A stretch of 30,936 nt of DNA from a virus. The stretch is from positions 1 through 30,936 of IMG/VR virus record IMGVR_UViG_3300042898_000245, one strand, 5' to 3'. The position numbers and the translations under genes are program-made. Below the pieces are notes generated by a model that made no database searches, had not been told where the DNA came from, and was given only the letters and a program-made list of their open reading frames with translations. This document shows, in pieces, positions 12,809 to 21,564 of the stretch. Each line of letters begins with the position of its first letter. Position 1 is the stretch's first letter.

Positions 12809-13741
12809 TTAGTCGAAACAAACGTTATACAAAACAATCTCTGCAGGGTTAACATAATGGAAACCTACTTTCATGTTAGCACGAGTTCTCAAATAAGGCT
12901 CAGCTACAGTGTCAGATAAGTTAACAGCTTTCAATGCTTTGTCATCACCCTCTGCATCAAATGCATAGATAAGGTTATTTCTCAAAGTCAACAAGATAGT
13001 GTTATCTGGCATCCCTTCACACACAACTACATTGATTCCTAAGAATGTTAAACCTAATGGAGTAGTAACATAAGTCAAAGTGTTACCTTGTGCAGCAGCA
13101 AGCTCATAAGCATTAGCTACATTAGTAGATACATAAAATCTTAACTCAGTTTTTCTTCTGCTAATAGTTGAAGGAGCAGCAGCAAGTACAGCACTCAATT
13201 GGTCAAGTACATTTGATGTATCAATAGCACCTGCATACAATCCATTCACTGCCACATCTCCACAAAGTCCTTTCAAGTATCCATTACACAAAGACAATAA
13301 ATCATCCTCAGACTCTGTATCACCTTGCCATCTCAACAACTCGATATCTTGACCGATAGTCAATGCCATTTCATTCCAGTAGTATGACATAAAAGATGCA
13401 ACAGTGAAATCACCATTAGATCCTTTTGCCATTTGTAAAGCTAAGAATGATTGCTCTAAGTCAAACTGACATAACTGAGCCATAGCTGACAAAGGACATA
13501 CATCAATATCCACTGCATCTAATGAATCATTAGGAGCGGAGAAGTTACAAGTTGATGCTTGTAAGATGTTACCAAAAGTTACATTGGCTAACTTAGTTTT
13601 AGACTTGATGCCCGGCAAAGAGCGAAAGTTAGATGCAATATCCTCTGATTGAAGATATGCTTTTGAGTAGAACTCCTCAGGGTTGGCACACAATAATGCG
13701 TTAGTCTCAACCTCTAAATTAAATTTTAAATTACGGTTCAT
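12809..13741 (-). CDS. Major capsid protein
   Basis: A 310-aa protein directly after the protease/scaffold gene and before a strong terminator. It begins MNRNLKFNLEVETNALLCAN, has a central stretch of long helices (QSFLALQMAKGSNGDFTVAS) and ends with short strands (RANMKVGFHYVNPAEIVLY), a layout that fits an HK97-type capsid subunit. Several cysteines are unusual for a capsid protein (for example LCNGYLKGLCGD) and might stabilise the shell. The call rests mainly on position, size and general pattern, since HK97 folds share little sequence. Confidence 0.75.
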   Translation of the reverse strand: MNRNLKFNLEVETNALLCANPEEFYSKAYLQSEDIASNFRSLPGIKSKTKLANVTFGNILQASTCNFSAPNDSLDAVDIDVCPLSAMAQLCQFDLEQSFLALQMAKGSNGDFTVASFMSYYWNEMALTIGQDIELLRWQGDTESEDDLLSLCNGYLKGLCGDVAVNGLYAGAIDTSNVLDQLSAVLAAAPSTISRRKTELRFYVSTNVANAYELAAAQGNTLTYVTTPLGLTFLGINVVVCEGMPDNTILLTLRNNLIYAFDAEGDDKALKAVNLSDTVAEPYLRTRANMKVGFHYVNPAEIVLYNVCFD

Positions 13742-13742
13742 T

Positions 13743-14726
13743 TTATTTGGTTTTTGAAAATTTTACAAATTCTTTAAATAGCTCTCTTGAGCTCATCTTT
13801 TGGTTCTTAGCCTCAACCTCAATCTCCTCATCTCTTGGAGCTAAGTACTCCTCCATTTGGTTCTTAAGGTCAGCTATGATAGCAAGTAGTTGATTAACTT
13901 GCTCCTCAATCACAGGTGATACTATTGCAAGTACAGCCTCAGCATCAGTAGTTGGGTCAACTGCCATCTCAACATCCTCAGCGGCAGCATCTGCCTCCTC
14001 CTCTTGCACATCCTCAGCAGCTTCATCAACTGTAGTCTCAGCCTCTTGCTCAGCCTCTTCTGTGGCAGGTTCTTCTGCTGCCAGTTCTTCTTTGTCTTTG
14101 ATCTCGATAACCTCTCCGTCTTTTACAACATAGATTTTATCCTCAATCAAGTGTTCTCCATCAGGTAACTTCATTGTATTTAGTTTTAATAATTCCGATA
14201 GTTTAAGTCCTAAGAATCCCTCAATAGAGTAACCTACTTGACCTGACTCAACAAGGCTATCATAGTACTCCTTATCAGTTACTTGACTTGTTAGCATTAG
14301 AGTTCCCTTAGGTACTTCAATACCATAGGTAGTGAATGCTTTGTCCTTTTTAGGGTTCTCAACTATCCAAGCCTCAAGGATGTAAGCAGGAACTTTCTCC
14401 TCTGCCTCATGCTCTAAGTTAAAGATATCTTTGTTCTGTAGGTTCTGCATGAACTTAGCATGAATAGACTCAATGACCTCCTCTGTGAATAGCACATCAT
14501 ACTCAGTGCCATCCTCATCTCTACGATAGATTGACATTGGTATCATAGCTGGTGCCACAATACGCATCTTAATGTCATCCTTAAAGGTCATTGGAGTAGC
14601 TTGATTGAATGCCATACCCTTTACCTTAATAGCAGGCTTAGATGTGAAGGCAATCATTTCAATCCCTAAGTCCTCTCCATCAGAGTACTCAGGGTCAATA
14701 GTTATCTTATAGACAGGTCTATCCAT
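13743..14726 (-). CDS. XkdF-like prohead protease fused to an acidic scaffold-like region
   Basis: A 327-aa protein. Residues 1-175 fit the XkdF/prohead protease pattern: DRPVYKITID, GIEMIAFTSKPAIKVKGMAF, a His in NLEHEAEE (His106), the VPAYILEAWIVENP strand, PKGTLM, and a Ser in VGYSIEGFLG (Ser167). His and Ser are candidate catalytic residues. Residues about 210-262 are almost all Glu, Ala and Asp, and 263-295 look like a coiled coil, as in internal scaffolds that the protease removes. The start directly follows the element TACAATATAGGC. The gene is divergent from the plus-strand chaperone genes and 1 nt upstream of the capsid gene. Confidence 0.8.
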   Translation of the reverse strand: MDRPVYKITIDPEYSDGEDLGIEMIAFTSKPAIKVKGMAFNQATPMTFKDDIKMRIVAPAMIPMSIYRRDEDGTEYDVLFTEEVIESIHAKFMQNLQNKDIFNLEHEAEEKVPAYILEAWIVENPKKDKAFTTYGIEVPKGTLMLTSQVTDKEYYDSLVESGQVGYSIEGFLGLKLSELLKLNTMKLPDGEHLIEDKIYVVKDGEVIEIKDKEELAAEEPATEEAEQEAETTVDEAAEDVQEEEADAAAEDVEMAVDPTTDAEAVLAIVSPVIEEQVNQLLAIIADLKNQMEEYLAPRDEEIEVEAKNQKMSSRELFKEFVKFSKTK

Positions 14727-14738
14727 GCCTATATTGTA
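14727..14738 (-). promoter_or_regulatory. Start-abutting element TACAATATAGGC, copy 2
   Basis: Touches the ATG of the protease/scaffold gene. It differs from the other copies only in its last base (C for T). This gene has no leftward gene upstream, since the neighbour at 14771 runs the other way, so this copy is the best place to test the element as a promoter. Confidence 0.7.
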
Positions 14739-14746
14739 AATAGTGT

Positions 14747-14754
14747 TATATTTG
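14747..14754 (+). promoter_or_regulatory. Possible rightward -7 box for the chaperone genes
   Basis: TATATTTG fits TAnnTTTG and lies 16 nt before the ATG of the first plus-strand gene. No TTTG is found 19-20 nt upstream, so only half of the promoter consensus is present. Confidence 0.35.
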
Positions 14755-14770
14755 TTAAAAATTAAAATCT

Positions 14771-15319
14771 ATGGTAAAAATTTTAGACAAAGAAATTCCT
14801 AATCAATTGAAGGAGTTAACAGTGCAACAGTTTGAGGATATCACATCTATCCATGCACAACAGGACTTAGATGCTATTGAGAAACATCTTAAAGTATTTG
14901 AGTTGTTTGGTATCACTGAGAATGACTTTGAGGACACCACCATTGAACAGTTCAAAACTTATGTCAAGGAGTTTAACAACATCAAAGGTAAGCCAGAACT
15001 ACAGTCAACCATTGAGCTTGATGGTTATAACTACACTGCCTTTGAAGGTGAGGAGTTTAAGCTATCAGTGAGAGACACTAAGCATATTGAGAAGGTCATG
15101 AACTCTAAGCATAAAGGATACATCTCTGAGATGTTAGCTATCTTATTCAAGAGAGATGACCTAAGCAAAGCAGAACATTATGACACTACTCATATCAAGC
15201 ATAAGGCAAAAATGATAAGAGAACTCAAGTCAGAGTTAGCAGTTCCTTACTTAGTAGAAATTGGACAAAAACTGTCCAAAGAAATCAAGAAAAATGAAGC
15301 TCCCGAAATCGTGGAGTGA
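14771..15319 (+). CDS. Tail assembly chaperone-like protein 1 (182 aa)
   Basis: The protein opens MVKILDKEIPNQLKELTVQQ, with the block LTVQQFEDI that recurs as IDVLQFKEI in the next gene. It is predicted to be helical and acidic, as tail chaperones that coat the tape measure usually are. The first gene of a two-ORF pair that overlap by 26 nt is the classic G/GT layout. It is one of only two plus-strand genes in the genome. The call depends on the pair layout and family pattern; no enzyme motif is present. Confidence 0.55.
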   Translation: MVKILDKEIPNQLKELTVQQFEDITSIHAQQDLDAIEKHLKVFELFGITENDFEDTTIEQFKTYVKEFNNIKGKPELQSTIELDGYNYTAFEGEEFKLSVRDTKHIEKVMNSKHKGYISEMLAILFKRDDLSKAEHYDTTHIKHKAKMIRELKSELAVPYLVEIGQKLSKEIKKNEAPEIVE

Positions 15320-16025
15320 GATTGATGTCCTGCAGTTTAAAGAGATAAGAGAGTTATATTCTATTGAGGAGGTATTTGCCAGAGAGATAGAGATACTCTC
15401 AGCTCTTGCAGGAGTGAGCTCAGATGAACTTGAGGACTTAGATGTAAGTGAGGTAAGTGCCATGCTCAATGATATTACATTCATTAACTCTGAGCCATCT
15501 AAGAACTACAAGAGAGACATTGAGCAATGGAAGGTCAAGCCACTATCTAAGCTGACCTGTGGTGAGTTCATTGACTTAGAGTATTTCTTTGCCAATGACT
15601 ATATTAAGCATATTTGTCATATAGCATCTATCCTATACCGGCAACATACTACTAATGAGTGGGGTCAGTTGAGCTTTGAGCCTTATGAGTTCAATCCATT
15701 TGACCGGCATGAACTATTTGATGAGTACTGTATCAATGATATCTATGGTATCATACCTGAGTACCTATCATTTAGACAGGATTTTATGGATAAGTATCAC
15801 TTACTTTTTAATGAAGAGGATGGAGATGAGGAGGATGAAAATAAACCAATGACATCCGATGAGTCTAAGGCACAAGCTGAGCAAAAGTCTGCTGTGAAAT
15901 GGGGATGGGAGAGACTACTCTACTCACTTTGTAATGAGGATTTGACTAAGTTTAAGCAAGTAACTGACCTGCCTCTTATCCTTACCTTTAATATGCTGTC
16001 AATGAAAAAAGAGCTTAATCTGTAA
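15294..16025 (+). CDS. Tail assembly chaperone-like protein 2 (243 aa)
   Basis: Starts at the ATG 15294-15296 with MKLPKSWSEIDVLQFKEIRE. The frame is open from 15261 (TTG), so it could also be reached by frameshift from the previous ORF; the shift would have to be +1 or -2, and CCC-G near 15300 would allow +1. Blocks SALAGVSSDELEDLDVSEV and LTCGEFIDLEYFFANDYIKH resemble those of Bacteroidetes phage tail chaperones. A very acidic stretch (EEDGDEEDENK) precedes the C-terminus. Its stop overlaps the stop of the convergent gp10-like gene by 11 bp. Confidence 0.55.
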   Translation: MKLPKSWSEIDVLQFKEIRELYSIEEVFAREIEILSALAGVSSDELEDLDVSEVSAMLNDITFINSEPSKNYKRDIEQWKVKPLSKLTCGEFIDLEYFFANDYIKHICHIASILYRQHTTNEWGQLSFEPYEFNPFDRHELFDEYCINDIYGIIPEYLSFRQDFMDKYHLLFNEEDGDEEDENKPMTSDESKAQAEQKSAVKWGWERLLYSLCNEDLTKFKQVTDLPLILTFNMLSMKKELNL

Positions 16026-16461
16026 AATCTAATTTTCCAATAAAGTCTCCTCCAATAGGTTCAAATGTGTAGATAATAGATTTCTTTTCACCAAGTATCT
16101 GAGCCACTTGCAAAATAGGATAACGCTGTGTCATCCACTCAGTATATTGAGAATAGATTTCTGTAGTAATACCCTCTGCATCTAACCTATCACTAAGCTG
16201 AGCACAGAACTCATAAGGGGGTATCACTCCACCATTCCATAGATTTGCACCATTATTCAAAAATCCAAAGTAATACATCGCAATAATTTGTATTTCAAGC
16301 TCACCTAATGCAGGTATTTTTGCATTGATACGCACTGAGTCATATAATGCACCTGTATCAATAGCTCCTGCCTGAGAGATTAACTGCTGCAGAATGCGTT
16401 GTATCTTCCTCCTTGTAGGATACTTGACATTGAATATACCATTATTTGCGTAGCGTGCCAT
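16015..16461 (-). CDS. HK97 gp10-like neck/tail completion protein (148 aa)
   Basis: Residues about 10-85 fit the HK97 gp10 family: a basic N-terminal helix (RRKIQRILQQLISQAG), then IDTGALYDSVRI, then a strand and the MYYFGFLNNGANLW turn, which corresponds to the YAxxxExGT motif. These proteins join the head-tail interface or help finish the tail. It is the last leftward gene before the plus-strand pair, whose 3' end it meets tail to tail. Its start shares one base with the upstream stop. Confidence 0.7.
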   Translation of the reverse strand: MARYANNGIFNVKYPTRRKIQRILQQLISQAGAIDTGALYDSVRINAKIPALGELEIQIIAMYYFGFLNNGANLWNGGVIPPYEFCAQLSDRLDAEGITTEIYSQYTEWMTQRYPILQVAQILGEKKSIIYTFEPIGGDFIGKLDFTD

Positions 16462-16685
16462 TATTCAATTGGTGGGGATGGTGAAGGCTTAGGCTCGAAC
16501 GGACTCAAAGGAATATCTAATAAATATGCATATTCAGTTGGTGCAATATCTGCCTCATCTGATTCACTTAAGAATAAAAAATATACATCATTAATATCTT
16601 GAACAAAGTTAAAAAATGTATCTGCATCAAAGAATACTCCTTGTAATTCTTGAGCTTGTTCTGTTGTTACTATTCTTCCTTCCAT
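16461..16685 (-). CDS. Small acidic hypothetical protein (74 aa)
   Basis: Not recognised. It has an acidic body (FFDADTFFNFVQDINDVYFL, then ESDEADIAPTEYAYLL) and a proline-rich end (PFEPKPSPSPP). It overlaps both neighbours by one base (fibre-like gene before, gp10-like gene after). Small acidic proteins just after a fibre gene can act as fibre chaperones, but this is only a guess from position. Confidence 0.6.
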   Translation of the reverse strand: MEGRIVTTEQAQELQGVFFDADTFFNFVQDINDVYFLFLSESDEADIAPTEYAYLLDIPLSPFEPKPSPSPPIE

Positions 16686-17509
16686 TATACTTGTCTTCCT
16701 AAAGTTGTTTGATATGCTTGAACTGCTGTGTAAAAATTAGCTGCATCCGTATCTGTTAAACCGTCACCAATTGAGGCAAAGGCTAATTGTCTTGTTGAAT
16801 AAAATATTCTGCTTCCAGCTGTACTTCTTGCCATTAATGATATATCAAATGAAATTGTATCTCCAACTGTATTAGTATCAGTACCAACGACAGAGCCATT
16901 TTTTAAAGCTTTAAACAATGATGATGATTGACGCGAGTTAATCCAAAACCCTCTTGAATCTGTATTAGAAAAGGCTATACTACTATTGTTAATTTGATTG
17001 CCAAAATATGCCGTATTAGAATATCTTGTTCCTATTGATATCACTGATACATTTAATGCAGTGGCTGCCCCCATTTCATTAGCTAACTCATCAATATTAG
17101 AACGAACATAAGCTGAGATATGATTAGAATTTTTATAAGTAGTTCCTAAACTAAAAAATGTATCAGCGTAACCACTTGAACCATTGCCAGCCATTCCAGT
17201 ACTTGAATGCGTTACACCAGTTGCATAAGTTAATCTAAATGCAGCATCTAAATCTCTTGGGTCTTTTAAATTCCATTTGTGAGTTGCAGCTGTACCTCCA
17301 ACTATTGGATAAATTGCTTTGAACTTAGTCCATATTGAATAACCTTTCAATGCAAGTACCAAAGTATTAATAGCACCTTGTTGAGTAGGGTTAGTGATAC
17401 CTGCTGCTGTTATGAATGCCTGAGCATCTGGGTCAACTCCACCTCCTGATGCAGCCCTTGCTAATATTCCATGTGTTGCTAAAAACATACTATTCCCGTA
17501 GCCTATCAT
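16685..17509 (-). CDS. Fibre-like or adhesin-like virion protein (274 aa)
   Basis: A Gly/Ser/Thr/Asn-rich protein with the opening block DPDAQAFITAAGITNPTQQG, then IWTKFKAIYPIVGGTAATHK and WNLKDPRDLDAAFRL, followed by a beta-rich region. This block order is familiar from tail fibre or surface proteins of Bacteroidetes phages and may form a LamG/concanavalin-like lobe. It is likely exposed on the virion and a candidate for receptor binding. The start overlaps the previous stop as ATGA. No enzymatic motif was seen. Confidence 0.6.
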   Translation of the reverse strand: MIGYGNSMFLATHGILARAASGGGVDPDAQAFITAAGITNPTQQGAINTLVLALKGYSIWTKFKAIYPIVGGTAATHKWNLKDPRDLDAAFRLTYATGVTHSSTGMAGNGSSGYADTFFSLGTTYKNSNHISAYVRSNIDELANEMGAATALNVSVISIGTRYSNTAYFGNQINNSSIAFSNTDSRGFWINSRQSSSLFKALKNGSVVGTDTNTVGDTISFDISLMARSTAGSRIFYSTRQLAFASIGDGLTDTDAANFYTAVQAYQTTLGRQV

Positions 17510-17772
17510 AATACAATAGTAACTGATCCACTTGTTAACTTAACACCACTAAACTTCTGAGCCTTAGTAGGTCTTATGATAGCACCTGCCTTAACTGCTG
17601 TTCCTGTAGCTGCTATGTATGTTGACTTAACATCAACTGCTGCTATCTTAATAGAGTTAAACACTGTATCCTCAAGGACTACAATAGCATCAAAGTTACC
17701 TGTGAACTCAGTTGTATTATTCAAGATATAAGTACCTTGACCTGCTATTAAAATTTCGTTATCTGTTGCCAT
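17506..17772 (-). CDS. Small beta-rich virion-region protein (88 aa)
   Basis: The sequence MATDNEILIAGQGTYILNNT followed by FDAIVVLEDTVFNSIKI and a C-terminal KFSGVKLTSGSVTIVL strand forms short beta segments with no charge clusters. It resembles small head- or fibre-decorating proteins of Bacteroidetes phages, but the exact place is unknown. It lies between two fibre-like genes and begins 12 nt after the upstream stop. Confidence 0.6.
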   Translation of the reverse strand: MATDNEILIAGQGTYILNNTTEFTGNFDAIVVLEDTVFNSIKIAAVDVKSTYIAATGTAVKAGAIIRPTKAQKFSGVKLTSGSVTIVL

Positions 17773-17784
17773 TTTATTTATTTA

Positions 17785-18534
17785 TTATGTTGTTAAATCT
17801 CCTGCTAATACCCACTCATTAGTATCTATCTTTATCAAAGTTGCCATACCATATTGTGCGGCTATCTTAGTTTTACCACCGCTTGATCGTAGTGTTACTC
17901 CAGCTGTTCCTGCAATAGTTGTTTGACCTGTGCCATATTGAACTATTATAATTTGACTTCCTATAGGAAAGGCAACTCCTGTGTTAGTAGGGATGCGCAA
18001 ATCATTTGCACTTGAATTATTAGTCTTAATCAACTTATATAAGTCGCTTAATACTATGTTGTTAAGTGTAGATGTTTTCTCAACTATAGTAACCTCCCTT
18101 GGTGCAAGTGTACAATCTTGATCAGGATAAGTGTAAACTCTATTAGCTGTGTTGCTTGAAGTCTTTAAAGTAGTGTAATAATCATTGTCATTCTTATACT
18201 TTAAATCCCCGTTGCTATCAGCATATAAAGCTGTGCTCTGACCTGTTGCCGTTGCATCTGCATTCTGATGCTTAAGATGTAAGTGACCATCCCCATTAGT
18301 GCCTTCAATATAAATTGATTTTGCACTTATCTTATTGTCATCTAAGTCAACATCCTGTATAGCTCCTGTGTAAGGAACATATATACCACTCACACCACCA
18401 AAGACCTCTTGACCTGTGATAGAACGTGTCTCATATCCTGAGCCCGTATCAACACTTACTTCAAGTAAGTCAGTCGCATCAAGGTCTGACCCCTTGGGAG
18501 TCATCTGAGATATTTTCTGTCTATTGATAGCCAT
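17785..18534 (-). CDS. Tail fibre-like protein with YVPYTGA motif (249 aa)
   Basis: Residues 1-75 (MAINRQKISQMTPKGSDLDA, then ISGQEV-like segment and GIYVPYTGAIQDVDLDDNKI) match a recurrent Bacteroidetes phage fibre module with a YVPYTGA turn. Residues about 160-249 form a beta-rich C-terminal lobe (NDLRIPTNTGVAFPIGSQII, then GTAGVTLRSSGG) seen at the ends of phage fibres. It is probably a trimeric fibre or baseplate attachment. The start directly follows the element TACAATATAGGT, which marks it as the head of a sub-block of fibre genes. Confidence 0.65.
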   Translation of the reverse strand: MAINRQKISQMTPKGSDLDATDLLEVSVDTGSGYETRSITGQEVFGGVSGIYVPYTGAIQDVDLDDNKISAKSIYIEGTNGDGHLHLKHQNADATATGQSTALYADSNGDLKYKNDNDYYTTLKTSSNTANRVYTYPDQDCTLAPREVTIVEKTSTLNNIVLSDLYKLIKTNNSSANDLRIPTNTGVAFPIGSQIIIVQYGTGQTTIAGTAGVTLRSSGGKTKIAAQYGMATLIKIDTNEWVLAGDLTT

Positions 18535-18546
18535 ACCTATATTGTA
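18535..18546 (-). promoter_or_regulatory. Start-abutting element TACAATATAGGT, copy 3
   Basis: Lies in the 18-nt gap between the stop of the tail terminator-like gene and the ATG of the fibre-like gene, touching the ATG. The gap contains almost nothing else, so the element is the only signal available for this start. Confidence 0.7.
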
Positions 18547-18552
18547 ATTAAC

Positions 18553-18999
18553 TTATGATTCTGTTATAATAGGAACTTGGCAATCTGTCCAATTACTCAT
18601 GTCAACATCTAATGTCATGACCCACCCTGCTGCATAGTCTAACACTTGATTATTCAATGGCACTATGGCAGGTTGTCCTAATACATCAAAGCTATAGTCA
18701 TCACTGAAAGTAAAATAGTTCACTAAGTCAACTAATATCTGATGACAGTCTGAGAGTATCACAGTGATATTAGCTCTATCCTTTTGTATGATGTCCAGGC
18801 AGGTTATCTCTAAGCTCATTGTATTAGTGTTCTCAGTTGCTATAGCTGTGATAGGTGCTATAAACACAAGAGGATATTTCTCATCCTTTGTCGCAAAGTT
18901 AGGTAACTGCTCCACGAAGTCACTACCTACTTTTTTTACCTGTAAATGTGAGTTATAGAATGCCTCTATCTTGTTGATTAATGCTTGATAACTTGTCAT
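18553..18999 (-). CDS. Tail terminator-like or neck protein (148 aa)
   Basis: The protein begins MTSYQALINKIEAFYNSHLQ and has alternating strands and helices (PLVFIAPITAIATENT, then SLEITCLDIIQKDRANITVI, then SDCHQILVDLVNYFTF). This fits small alpha/beta tail terminator or completion proteins that cap the tail tube. It follows the tape measure gene with an ATGA overlap. Pattern and position are the only evidence, and a baseplate role cannot be excluded. Confidence 0.5.
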   Translation of the reverse strand: MTSYQALINKIEAFYNSHLQVKKVGSDFVEQLPNFATKDEKYPLVFIAPITAIATENTNTMSLEITCLDIIQKDRANITVILSDCHQILVDLVNYFTFSDDYSFDVLGQPAIVPLNNQVLDYAAGWVMTLDVDMSNWTDCQVPIITES

Positions 19000-21563
19000 A
19001 GTTCTGCGTTCTTTTGTATCTTATTAATTTTGTTCTGTGTATCAGTCATCTCAGTCTCACTCACTATAGCATTGACTGTGATAGTCTGACCTTGCTGTGC
19101 TCCCTCTCCACCTACATTATTGAGTTGATTGCCTTGACCAAACAAGCTAACTGATGGTGTTGCCATGCCTCCTGTTGTGCTACCTCCACCTGTGAAACTG
19201 TTGGCATCTGTTGTTGGTGCTGTTCCTCCTCCTTCAAAGGATGTACTTGCAATAGTAGCTAAACTTGTAGCTGTTGATATTACTGAGCCAGCTATTGCAG
19301 CTGCCATAGCAAAACCTCCATCAAACTTAGGATACTGAGCAAGGATTGAAACAATGGCTTGAGCACCGTTGATAACAGCCATTGCTAACTGCATTTTTTT
19401 CTGTTGCTCAAATTGTTGCTTAAGTATTTTCTCCTCTTCCTTACTTCCTTGTTGTACTCCTTTAAGTTTCTTTTTTGTGTTAATATCTTGTATTGATGCA
19501 ATGGCCCCTGCTGCTGTTGTAGCAAGTTGGAAGCCAGCCTCAATATTTGCATTAAGTTTCTCTCTTGCCTTCTCATCTATCTCAACCAACTTAGCGGCTG
19601 TTGCCTCCTCTGCTGTTATCTTAGCCTGGTTGTATTTCTCCTCAATAGCTGCCTTCTCTTCTAATGATAAATTAAGTGCTGCCAGCTCAGTTTCTTTTTG
19701 AGTCTTTAATGTATCTAATGTAGTTTTAAGAAATGCCTCATTTGCTGCAATCTCTTCCTCCTTAGTACCTTTAAATCTTTCAAGTTCAAAGGCTTCCTTA
19801 GATAATTTAGTCTCTGCTGTAAGTTGTGCAGCTGCTAAAATCTTTTGTTGATTCTCAATCTTTTTAGCTGTGATTTGGTCATCAATTTCTTTTAACTTTT
19901 TAGCAGTCTCATCCTCAAGCAATCCTCTCTCCTCTGAGCCTACCTCAAGTGAGTCCATCTTTATCTTTGCCTCTGCTGCAAGCAGTTCCTTTTGTGCCTC
20001 AAATTTAGCAATATCATCTGCTGCATTAAGTTCTTTTCTTTTTAGCCTTGCAATTAACTCCTCATTCTCTGCCTTCTCTATATCCGCTGCATTCTTATCT
20101 CTTGCTTTCTTAAGGTCATTGTCAATCTTTGCGAGTGCTGCCTTTTGATCAACTTCCTTTTTATAGATTTTAGCAAGGTTATCAAACAAATATTTTCTCT
20201 CAGCTTCAAGTTGTGTTATGCGTAATTCTCTAAGCTCTTGCTCTGACTTACCTGCATTCTCTGCCTCTTGCAAAGCTACCTCATTCTTTTTACGTAGGTC
20301 AGCAAGAGCCTCAGAATATTTATTTTTTACCTCTTTATTAGTGTTGCCCACACTTGTTACGTTAGCTTTAGATACTGCTGCATTCCCTTTGTTAGTTATC
20401 TCTAACTCCTGTCTTTTAAAGTCCTGGATAATCAAGTTCTTTAACTGCTGAGCTTTAGCAAGTGCAGTGCTATCACCTAATTGCTGAGCCTCTTTAATCT
20501 GTTGCTCTACCTTAGCAAGTGCCTCCTTTTGTTGAATGTCAAGCATTGCCTTAGCACGCTCAGACTCTCCCTTGATTTGCTTGGCCTGTAGTAACTCAAT
20601 CTGCTTATCTAAGCTGACATTGAGATTCCTTATAGCGTTAATCTTGTTTATCTCATTCTGCACTTGTTGATTAGCGAGGTCTGCTTGAGTTTTAGTCAAG
20701 TCAGCTAATCTCTTCTTATCCTCTTCTGTAAGTTCCTTCTTTAAGTTTAATGAGTCAATCTCAGCTTGATTAATAGCCATGTCTCCCTCTATCTGTTCCC
20801 TCTTAAGGTCAAATATACTTTGACTTGTGTCTATCTGGATCCCTAACTTTTCCTCAATAGCAGCTATCTCCTCATCACTTAAGTCCTTAGTAAGGTTATA
20901 TAGTTCCTGCCTTGCTTGACTTTCTGCCTTGAGGCTTTCTCTATTTTTCTCACTTGCCTCTTTAACTGCCTCAGCATTTTCCTCTGCTGCATTATCTGTT
21001 AAACCCATCCAATCAGTCAAGTCCTTAAAGCCTTGTATCACTGCATTGATAGGGATCATTATTGCCTCTAAGATGGCATCAAGTACACCAATCTTTTTTA
21101 AGAATATACCAATGGCTACAACAATAGCAGTGATTACCGCCACTAATAAAAAGATAGGATTCATTAAGATGGTTGCTCCAAGTTTTACAAATGCTCCACC
21201 CACTGTAGATAGAGTACCCATGAACCCTTTGAAGCCCTTTGCTAAGTCTCCAGGATTGAGCTTGCCCATTACATTACTAAACACTTGAGCCTTCTGTTGA
21301 GCCTCCTCAAAATCTAAGCTCATCAATGAGTCTTTGATACCTCCGATAGAATTACTCACCTGCTCAAATTTAGAGCCTGATGCAAATACATTGACCGCAT
21401 CATTAGCATCTGCAAGTTGATCTTTCAACTCCCCAGCCTTTGCTGAGAGTTGTGCTATTTGTTCGGGATCGGTTGCATCTGCAATAGCTCCTTTTAGTTC
21501 TCTTAATTCAGCTTTGATTGCACCAATGCCGGTTATCTTTAATGGTATTTCAACTTCATTCAT
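18996..21563 (-). CDS. Tape measure protein (855 aa)
   Basis: A long, mostly helical protein. The first 120 residues are charged helix, 129-155 form a hydrophobic segment (MNPIFLLVAVITAIVVAIGI), 200-700 are a very long Lys/Glu/Ala/Gln-rich coiled coil, and about 735-770 form a second hydrophobic Ala-rich segment, followed by a Gly/Thr-rich end. This is the standard tape measure layout, and its length sets the tail length. At about 0.15 nm per residue a tail near 130 nm would follow (inference). It identifies the phage as a siphovirus and lies next to the tail-tip genes. Confidence 0.85.
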   Translation of the reverse strand: MNEVEIPLKITGIGAIKAELRELKGAIADATDPEQIAQLSAKAGELKDQLADANDAVNVFASGSKFEQVSNSIGGIKDSLMSLDFEEAQQKAQVFSNVMGKLNPGDLAKGFKGFMGTLSTVGGAFVKLGATILMNPIFLLVAVITAIVVAIGIFLKKIGVLDAILEAIMIPINAVIQGFKDLTDWMGLTDNAAEENAEAVKEASEKNRESLKAESQARQELYNLTKDLSDEEIAAIEEKLGIQIDTSQSIFDLKREQIEGDMAINQAEIDSLNLKKELTEEDKKRLADLTKTQADLANQQVQNEINKINAIRNLNVSLDKQIELLQAKQIKGESERAKAMLDIQQKEALAKVEQQIKEAQQLGDSTALAKAQQLKNLIIQDFKRQELEITNKGNAAVSKANVTSVGNTNKEVKNKYSEALADLRKKNEVALQEAENAGKSEQELRELRITQLEAERKYLFDNLAKIYKKEVDQKAALAKIDNDLKKARDKNAADIEKAENEELIARLKRKELNAADDIAKFEAQKELLAAEAKIKMDSLEVGSEERGLLEDETAKKLKEIDDQITAKKIENQQKILAAAQLTAETKLSKEAFELERFKGTKEEEIAANEAFLKTTLDTLKTQKETELAALNLSLEEKAAIEEKYNQAKITAEEATAAKLVEIDEKAREKLNANIEAGFQLATTAAGAIASIQDINTKKKLKGVQQGSKEEEKILKQQFEQQKKMQLAMAVINGAQAIVSILAQYPKFDGGFAMAAAIAGSVISTATSLATIASTSFEGGGTAPTTDANSFTGGGSTTGGMATPSVSLFGQGNQLNNVGGEGAQQGQTITVNAIVSETEMTDTQNKINKIQKNAEL

Positions 21564-21564
21564 A

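Noticed and set aside
19369-21288. Several long rightward open frames opposite the tape measure gene
   Set aside because: They are Ser/Ala/Phe-rich antisense shadows of the repetitive coiled-coil coding sequence and show no family pattern.
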